In this document: in pieces, positions 57,861 to 64,000 of the stretch
Position numbering within the stretch: the first letter of the stretch is position 1
Layout of the letters: every line of letters begins with the position of its first letter
Source: Umbilicaria muhlenbergii
Lineage: Eukaryota > Ascomycota > Lecanoromycetes > Umbilicariales > Umbilicariaceae
Reading direction: 5' to 3'
Assembly (NCBI GenBank): GCA_000611775.1
Contig: KK106982.1
Coordinates: 4,472,996 to 4,536,995, forward strand
DNA: 64,000 nucleotides
Notes under the pieces: model-generated
What the model was told of the DNA's origin: nothing
What the model saw: the letters and a program-made list of their open reading frames with translations, nothing else
Databases searched by the model: none
Made by a program: the position numbers and the translations under genes

Positions 57861-58618
57861 TGACTTTAAGCTCACGATTTTGAAATTTCCTACCCCTGAG
57901 TGGAGGGAAAAGATGATCAATAACACAACTTGAAACTACAGACCTGCGGAATCTGACGGAATGTTTAGGATTCATTGTTAAGATCTCCGTGAGATTCCTA
58001 ACATAATTGGCTTTAAGCTCATGGATTTGAAATTTCTCACCCCTGAGTGGAGGAAAAAGACAGCCAACAACGTAATTTGAAACTACACATTTGTGGAATC
58101 TGGCGGAATGTTTAGGAACTGTCATTAAGCTCTCCGCGTGATTCCTAACATAATTGGCTTTAAGCTCCTCATTTTGGAATTTCTCACCCCCCTCCGCGTA
58201 GATGAGCAGTCAACAACGCAGTTTGAAACTACGCACCTGCGGAATCTAGCGGAATGTTTAGGAGCCATGGTAAAGCTCTCCGCGTGATTCCTAACTTCAT
58301 TGGCTTTAAGCTCTCATTTTGAAATTTCCCACTCACCCCCTGCGTGAAGGGACAGCCAACAACGCAATTTGAAACTACACACCTGCAGAATCTAGCGGAA
58401 TGTTTAGGAACTGTCAGTAAGCTCTCCGTGAAATTTCTAACATAATTGCTTTTGAGCTCATGGTTTTGAAATTTCTCCACCCCCCCCCCCCCCCCCCCCC
58501 CCTGGCGTGGTGGAGGGAAAAGACAGTCAACAACGCAATTTGAAACTACAGACCTGCGGAATCTAGCAGAATGTTTAGGAACTGTCATTAAGCTCTCCGC
58601 GTGATTCCTAATATAATT
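57861..58618. repeat. Five-copy tandem array of a ~147-bp unit
   Basis: Units begin (plus strand) with TGGCTTTAAGCTC or a variant at 57861, 58008, 58155, 58301 and 58447, giving periods of 147, 147, 146, 146 and 171. The last is lengthened by a 23-C run at 58480-58502 and nearby bases. Conserved blocks per unit: TTTTGAAATTTC, a CCCCTGAGTGGAGG-type stretch, CAACGCAATTTGAAACTAC, CTGCGGAATCTAGCGGAATG, and TTAGGAACTGTCATTAAGC with CTCTCCGCGTGATTCCTAAC. Copies differ by roughly 10-20 percent. The 147-bp copies keep a minus-strand frame open, but the 146-bp copies and the C run break it, so a protein is unlikely. The array occupies the whole proximal promoter/5' leader of the SMYD-like gene. Confidence 0.95.
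58480..58502. repeat. Homopolymer run of 23 C
   Basis: An uninterrupted C run in the fifth array copy; equivalent positions in other copies have only three to five C. Such runs mutate quickly, and the length in an assembly may be imprecise. Confidence 0.95.
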
Positions 58619-59232
58619 GGGCATGGTCTTGTACTTTGAGCGTTTAAGGGGCAAGGCCAGAGATATATGGGTGGCGGAAAACCTCATTTTGCCTGATAAT
58701 ACTCAAAACAGGTTTCGCTGCCTTCAGCACATTACAGAGAGGTCGGAGTCATAGAACAAGCTCTCCGCAGCATTCCGCAGTGTTGAAAGTGGTGCTAGTC
58801 CCGCCCGCGGTAATAAAACCCCTCGGCGGAGAAACCCCCTTTTTCCTGGTAAGAATTGCGAAAAAGGGTCTCACGGCCTTCAGCACATTACGGAGAGGTC
58901 GGAGGGACTGCTAGTTGCGGGGTCGGGGATAATCATCTGTCTGTGGACTTGAAACCGGAGCCTGTATATGACCTTTGAGTGTTCGGTTCTGATTGATGAC
59001 ATTGTCGGGTTTTAGGGTACTTATCGCAGCGGAATGAGGCCACAAGGTATACGTCCATTCGAAGGCAGGCAGTGATCCCTCTGCGGCGTGTACATGCATC
59101 CAAGCCTGGATTTTAATACTCTGGGTGATATTAGGTGATATCTAAGACATCTATCTATGAGCTTGAAAAGCAATCAAATGCCAGGTAGATGAAGCTACAA
59201 AAAGTGATACAAGCAAATCCACCCAGAAGCCT
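58619..59232. other. Intergenic remainder between repeat array and NUFIP1-like gene
   Basis: Contains the degenerate repeat at 58672-58912. Beyond that (58913-59232) there is AT-rich sequence that is probably the 3' UTR/flank of the minus-strand NUFIP1-like gene. No gene seen. Confidence 0.6.
58672..58912. repeat. Second, degenerate two-copy repeat beside the array
   Basis: The block CCTTCAGCACATTAC(A/G)GAGAGGTCGGAG occurs at 58721 and 58877, offset 156 bp. It is preceded in both by a diverged AAACC...CCTG.TAA..CT.. stretch. Between them, AAGCTCTCCGCAGCATTCCGC echoes the array motif AAGCTCTCCGCGTGATTCC, suggesting a shared ancestry with decayed outer copies. Confidence 0.75.
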
Positions 59233-61755
59233 CTACTCTTCGCTCTGAACCGACGACGCCGTAGCTCCATTTGTACCCGACTCGTTCAACAAGCCTTGCT
59301 GTCCGAGATAGACAACAGCCTGCAAGATATGTTTATCTTCCTTCTCCCTTTCCTGTTCGAGCATCTACCGAGGAATTCCGTTAGCATTCCCTGTCCTCTC
59401 AAAAGAAAAAAACATTAATATACCCGCTGATACAACCCGATCCTCTTGCCGCCCTCGTTGCCCTTCTCTTCTTTACTCCCGCGCTCCTTCACCTTGGCTG
59501 CAGACTTACTGCCCCTTTCAGGCAGCTCATGTCGGAATTTACATGCCTTGCCCCTCTTACAGTGGCCTTTTTGCAGGAATTCTCGACAAATGATAGTCTT
59601 CGGCTTTTCGCGCTTGGGTGGGGGTACTCGGATCGGACCGTCGCGGGTTGAGGGTGCCTCGTCGGGCGCGTCGTCATCGTCGTTGTTGTCGGATGAAGAG
59701 CCGCTAGATGAGGTGTCGTCGTCATCGTCGGATGAGATGTCGGATGAGGAGTTGGACATGGACATACTGTCATCCTCGTCCGTGTCGGCGCTTTTGTGGG
59801 AGCCTTCGGGGAGGGTGGACTCGTTGTCGACCTCTGGTACGAGAAGGGTGGACCCGTTGTCAACCTCTGCTGCGGGTACGTGAGTCTCGGCGGGTAAAGG
59901 AAGCTCTGAATCGGTAGCCGAAGGACTGCCTGTGGGCTTTATAGGTTCGGTGAGAGCTTCAGTGGCTGGTTTAGGTGGCGCAGCTGGTGCAGTAGTCTGA
60001 TCAGATGTCTGATCAGGTATTCCGCTTTTGACCGCCTCGTCCCGCACAATAGAATCGCCGACTATCTTCCTAGAGTCCTTGGACTCAACCTTGACCTCGT
60101 TCTGGCCATTGACGGGTTCGCTGGCTGTACTGGCTACGCTGCCTTCACGTTTCCTCTTCTTACTTTCGCTCTCTTGGTTTGACGTGACCTTTGAGATCGT
60201 GACTGCACTTGCTTCATTCTTAGCCTTGGCCGCTTCGGCTTCTGCTCTGGCGATCCGCTTCTCCTCTTTCTTTAGTTGTTTTCTAAGCTTCTCAGCCTTG
60301 AGCTTGGCCTTTTGTGCAGCCTCATTGAGGTCATTGAGTTTCTGCTTGTCCTTGATTTCAGCCTTTCGTTGTTCTTGTTTCTCCTTTCGAGCTTCGTTAG
60401 CAGCTTTCTGAGCCTCCTGCAGCTGTCGCTTCTGCTCAGCCACCTCCTCTGCGCGAGCTTTTGTAGGATAGCGTTTCTTGCGTTCTGCAATCCATGCTGC
60501 AATATCCGATGGGGATTTTAAAGTTGCGGTTTGGCCCTTGTAAGTAAATTGAAGCCTAAGAACTCCAGTTAACATGGCAAACACCCTAAGACTATTGACA
60601 ACCTTACTGTGCTTGCACGGATCCAGCGGCACCTACAGCTGCCGCTAGTTTCGATTCCTCATCCGCATCTTCTTCCTCACTGCTCGACTCGTGTTCCTCC
60701 GCTTTCGGCGTCAAACCGAGCTGATTGTGGCGCCGCTTCTTCTTCCTCGGCTTCCTACCATTTTCTTGAGGAGTAGGGGGTTTGACCGGTAATGGATTGC
60801 CGAAGCTGGGTACAGCTGGTGCCGCTGGGGTTCTAGAGTTAGACGCCCTTGGCTTCCCGAATGCGTCTGAATGTCCACGCTTCTGGCCCCGACCACGATT
60901 ACCCGGGAACGGGTTGGGAGAACTATGGTGATTGGCGTGAAAAGCACCCGGCGAATCCTGTCGATATGGGGGTCTACCATCGTAGTGACGGTCGTAGTGA
61001 TGTTCGTAGCGGCGATCGTTGTGGTATGGACTGGCCCCATTCGAGACTGGATGCTGGAAAGGCGGCTGGATCGGCGGAGGAGCTTGTCTGAAATCTCCTG
61101 ATGGTTGGCTATCAAAACCCATACGTATTGGAGGCCCCATGAGCACAGGTTGGTTGTGTTTATGTGGAGGTCGATGCTGTGACGGGCCAGGTCTGTGAGA
61201 TTCACGAGACCGATACGAATCATTTTGCGGACGTGGATCGTAGCCATATGGAATGTGGTGGGGAGGATCATCATAACGTGGATTGACATTGCTGCGATTC
61301 GTGACATATGGAGATTGAGGCGGGTGGGAGTTTGCTACAGCGGGAGAGTACGGTGGAGGCGAGTGGTAACTGTATGCGTTGTGTAGCGGTGGAGCATATT
61401 GAGGTTGCTGGACTGGCGGATACTCGGGTAAAGGATAGCTACTTCTTCCACCGCCATTTGCTTGAGAAGAGTATCCGCCATCTTGGTGACCATTGTAGTG
61501 TCCACCATCCCTTGGGGGGTAGCCGCCGTAACCCACCGCACTCCCTTGACCTTGACCTCTATAACCACCGCCTCTTGAGCCTCGATGGTTCTCACCGCGA
61601 CCGCGAGCTCGGGGACCACGATCGCCCCGATTTCCACGACCACCATAGCCAGAGTGTGGAGGGTACGCAGGCTGCGCGTAAGAAGGATAGCTTGGCGATG
61701 TAGCTTGAGGCGGCGGAGGGGGAGGTGGAGGGAAGACGAAGTTTGGACCACTCAT
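59233..61755 (-). CDS. NUFIP1-domain / CCCH zinc-finger protein
   Basis: Three exons (61755-60608, 60555-59424, 59364-59233) give 803 aa. The N-terminal ~330 residues are RGG- and Pro/Tyr/His-rich (GGRGNRGDRGPRARGRGEN), a typical RNA-binding low-complexity region. A basic stretch (GRKPRKKKRRHNQ) precedes the NUFIP1 conserved domain, QLQFTYKGQTATLKSPSDIA then AWIAERKKRYPTKAR. A long charged coiled coil and an acidic Ser/Asp tract follow. Near the C-terminus is one CCCH finger, C-x8-C-x5-C-x3-H (CREFLQKGHC..ACKFRH). Exon 3 adds MLEQEREKEDKHILQAVVYL and was found through a GCTAAC branch site. NUFIP1/Rsa1 proteins help assemble box C/D snoRNPs in the nucleus; that role is inferred. Confidence 0.9.
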
Positions 61756-62165
61756 GTTGTCAGTGTCACCGTTTCTGGTGTTTGCAGAATGCCAAACGCG
61801 CCATCCGAGTATGGAGTCGAAGACTTAGAGTATAGGTAGGTAGAAAGAAAGCATGGCCGACGGGACTCTTTGCTGCTTCTCGCAAGGAAATAGGGAATAT
61901 GGTAGCTCCCTGCATAAGGCGTGTTTGGGCTGTAGGGCTGAGACTCGGGGAAGCGGTGTTACTTTCCGCCGGCAACGTCTCCTCTCTTATGTCACTTCGC
62001 TGTCGAGTCCTACAACATGATTAACTTGATAGGACCTCAATACATTCGCTGTAGAAGAGCAAACCTCAAGGCTTGAAGACCCTGCTTACGCCACTTGGAA
62101 CATGTTTGACAGGTCATTGGTGTTTTTCTCTCATACATTGAAATCCGACCTTTACCCCTGACAAT
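61756..62165. other. Divergent intergenic region (NUFIP1-like / RPC25)
   Basis: 410 bp between two divergent starts, presumably a bidirectional promoter for two nuclear RNA-metabolism genes. No supported frame. Confidence 0.65.
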
Positions 62166-63128
62166 ATGTTTATTCTAGTACGTGTTACTCAGCTGGTTTT
62201 GCACATCAAGTCTGCTCCTGCACGATACTAAACGATGTTTTACTGTCTGTAGACCACCATCTCCGACCTTGTTCAGATATCTCCTGAGGAGTTCCAAAAG
62301 CCAAGTGCGGAAGCTATTGAAGACAACATCAATGCCAAATATGCCAACAAGGTCTCTATTGCATTGCATCGTCTGGAAACAAGGACCTAACTAGTTCGTA
62401 CAGGTCATTCAGAAAATAGGCTTGTGCATCTGTCTCTATGATATTCTTAAGGCATCTGACGGCCTGATTGGACATGGCACGGGCATCGTGAACGTCAACG
62501 GTGAGAAACTACGTTTTCCTCCGAAATGAATCTATCGTACCCATAGAGGAAACGACACATGCTGATGCCGTTCTAGTGGAGTTCCGACTCATTGTTTTTC
62601 GGCCGTTCAAGGGAGAGATTATTCTTGGCAGGATCAGCAGCGCTTCAGATTACGGCATGAAGAGTATGTTCCAGACGCTTTTCTGGCACTGCAAAGGCTA
62701 AACCCGTAGGCAGTTCGTCTTGACTTCTTCGACGACATCAACGTGCCACCCAATCTAATGTTTCCTGGGAGCTTCTTGTAAGCGTCTCCTAATTGCTTTG
62801 GTCGCCTCCGGCCATTCTATTTGATCGAGCTGCTAAGTTGACGCTATATCTAGTAACGTACAAGAGCAGTGCTGGGTTTGGAACAACGAAGGCCAGGAGT
62901 ACTTTTACGACAAGTATGAGTGGGTGCGCTTTCGAGTGGAGCAGGAGCACTGGCATGACCAGTCCCCCGTAGCACCTTCGGAGCGTGAAAACACGTCCGC
63001 TTCGGAACGCAAAAGTCCGTATAGCATTACTGTAGGTTGTTGGATGTCGCCGCTCACGCGTTGCACGCTAACTGCTCTGATAGGCGTCGATGATGCAGGC
63101 TGGACTGGGACCGACTGAATGGTGGTGA
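62166..63128 (+). CDS. rpc25: RNA polymerase III subunit Rpc25 (Rpb7 paralogue)
   Basis: Seven exons (62166-62177, 62253-62351, 62404-62500, 62577-62663, 62714-62777, 62854-63031, 63084-63128) give 193 aa, all phases closing. Exon 1 codes only MFIL. The Rpb7-like tip domain (TTISDLVQISPEEFQKP, INAKYANKVIQKIGLCICLY) is followed by VEFRLIVFRPFKGEIILG, the pol-III-specific IRLDFFDDINVPPNLMFPGS, VQEQCWVWNNEGQEYFYDKY and the C-terminal ASMMQAGLGPTEWW. The FDDI, W-x-W and GLGPxEWW blocks separate it from Rpb7. With Rpc17 it forms the Pol III stalk needed for initiation at tRNA and 5S genes. Confidence 0.97.
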
Positions 63129-63723
63129 CCTAAATCTTGCGAGAATGCGTCTTGAGCATAGGCCATAGCTCAGCTTCGTATTTCTTAGTATCAACTGGCA
63201 GACGCTTGTGGATCACATTTTATAACATTATGGGGAGACCCCCGGAACCCCCCTCTCACTGAAAACATCATGTTAAGAGTTCATCGACGGCAACCTTGGG
63301 GGGCGATGAACGCCTCAGCCACTGCTCAACAATAACATTAAACGAGGTATAGATTTATGATTACTGCTATAGCTGTAATCGAAATATAAACTTACGAAAA
63401 GGCCCGCTCCCGTTGCTTTGGTCGCGGCGGTGGTTCTAGCTCCGGCATATCCAACGGTTCCAACTCATACGGATCACGTGGCCCAGTCAAAATAATAATG
63501 ACATTCTTGATAACTTATAACCCCCCCCCCCAATTCCAGATCGCTCGCACTCTGCAACTTGTGCAATAATACGCGTACCTAGAGTGTAGACTACACGTAG
63601 CTAAAGGGAGTGTGATTGTGATTACATAATTCGCGGCTAGCCGCCTCCATTTGTGCGCACAAAACTTTTCACCTTCAACTTATCGACTGCCAATACCTGC
63701 TTCAACCACCCAGAAATAACACC
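63129..63723. other. Intergenic between RPC25 and RPL42
   Basis: 595 bp with RPC25 3' sequence, an 11-C run at 63521-63531, and the RPL42 promoter and leader. No gene seen. Confidence 0.65.
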
Positions 63724-64000
63724 ATGGTAAGCTTACTTCCGGCCAACAAAGCTCTCTAGATTTTCTAACCTCGCTCTAGGTGAACGTTCCGAAAACGAGG
63801 CGGACTTTCTGCAAGGGAAAGGTTAGAAGCAGAGGTTGTCTCTTCCCCCTCTTCGGAGCTGAAAGAACGTCCAGGAATGTCAGAGGCACCAACAACACAA
63901 AGTGACACAATACAAAGCTGGCAAAGTGAGCTGTTCGACGAGAACCTGTGAAAAGGCAATTGTAACTCGGCTTCTTCCTAGGCGTCTCCTGTTGCTCAAG
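63724..64000 (+). CDS. rpl42: 60S ribosomal protein L42/L44 (eL42), 5' part
   Basis: Exon 1 is just the ATG (63724-63726). Exon 2 is 63780-63821 (VNVPKTRRTFCKGK), exon 3 is 63875-63925 (ECQRHQQHKVTQYKAGK), and exon 4 starts at 63982 (ASPVAQ...) and leaves the window. The MVNVPKTRRT start and KVTQYKAGKA block are unmistakable for eL42, a zinc-binding protein near the tRNA E-site. A start codon alone in its own exon is common for fungal ribosomal genes. The C-terminal part is not present here. Confidence 0.97.

Noticed and set aside
57844-58687. Repeat-encoded protein on the minus strand (VPKHSARFRRSVVS units)
   Set aside because: The frame stays open only across 147-bp copies; 146-bp copies and the C run break it, and no start or splice structure supports it.

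Overview
The window is nuclear DNA of a filamentous ascomycete (Pezizomycotina). It has many short GT-AG introns (about 50-120 nt), with a GCTAAC/GCTGAC-type branch site visible in many of them. The conserved proteins are recognisable fungal ones: Vps10, DapB-type dipeptidyl aminopeptidase, Cgr1, Mpo1/DUF962, a Zn2Cys6 factor, ribosomal proteins and RNA polymerase stalk subunits. Exon structures were assembled by hand from splice signals plus reading-frame phase, and nearly every gene closes exactly. I cannot place the species more precisely.

Layout. 1-62: N-terminus of a minus-strand gene. 63-4.87 kb: no convincing gene. 4.9-6.7 kb: REG1-type PP1 regulatory subunit (+). 9.0-10.0 kb: coiled-coil/one-TM protein (-). 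10.3-10.8 kb: CGR1 (-). 11.4-12.5 kb: mitochondrial ornithine carrier (+). 12.9-14.1 kb: cytidine deaminase (+). 14.35-18.9 kb: VPS10 sorting receptor (-). 20.0-21.6 kb: conserved Ser-rich protein (-). 21.6-24.8 kb: gene-poor. 24.8-26.2 kb: 8-exon short-chain dehydrogenase with a degenerate active site (+). 27.3-28.25 kb: amidotransferase-like/MYND fusion (+). 28.7-30.0 kb: F-box-like protein (+). 31.0-32.3 kb: secreted CrtC/Diels-Alderase-like lipocalin protein (+). 32.5-34.2 kb: HPM1 (-). 34.7-36.0 kb: NAD(P)HX dehydratase (-). 36.6-39.3 kb: dipeptidyl aminopeptidase (-). 40.1-40.8 kb: RPB7 (-). 41.6-42.4 kb: MPO1 (+). 42.9-45.0 kb: ATP1 (+). 46.1-49.2 kb: Zn2Cys6 factor (+). 50.0-51.2 kb: SPT2 (-). 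51.75-52.2 kb: RPP2 (+). 52.6-53.5 kb: RPS15 (+). 54.15-55.6 kb: CYS3 (+). 55.8-57.9 kb: SET/MYND protein (-), preceded by a 147-bp tandem array. 59.2-61.8 kb: NUFIP1/CCCH protein (-). 62.2-63.1 kb: RPC25 (+). 63.7 kb to end: RPL42, partial (+).

Most genes are housekeeping. There is a loose emphasis on ribosome and RNA metabolism (CGR1, HPM1, RPP2, RPS15, RPL42, NUFIP1-like, RPB7, RPC25), but gene order and strand give no sign of co-regulation. No PKS, NRPS, transposase, CRISPR array or rRNA gene was seen, and no tRNA was convincing.

The most unusual items are: (i) five tandem copies of a ~147-bp unit, each with an inverted repeat, ending directly at the start codon of the SET/MYND gene; (ii) an intact SDR gene that lacks the catalytic lysine and has altered cofactor motifs; (iii) an amidotransferase-like/MYND fusion; (iv) a lone CrtC/Diels-Alderase-like gene; (v) a palindromic CYS3/MetR-type site upstream of CYS3.
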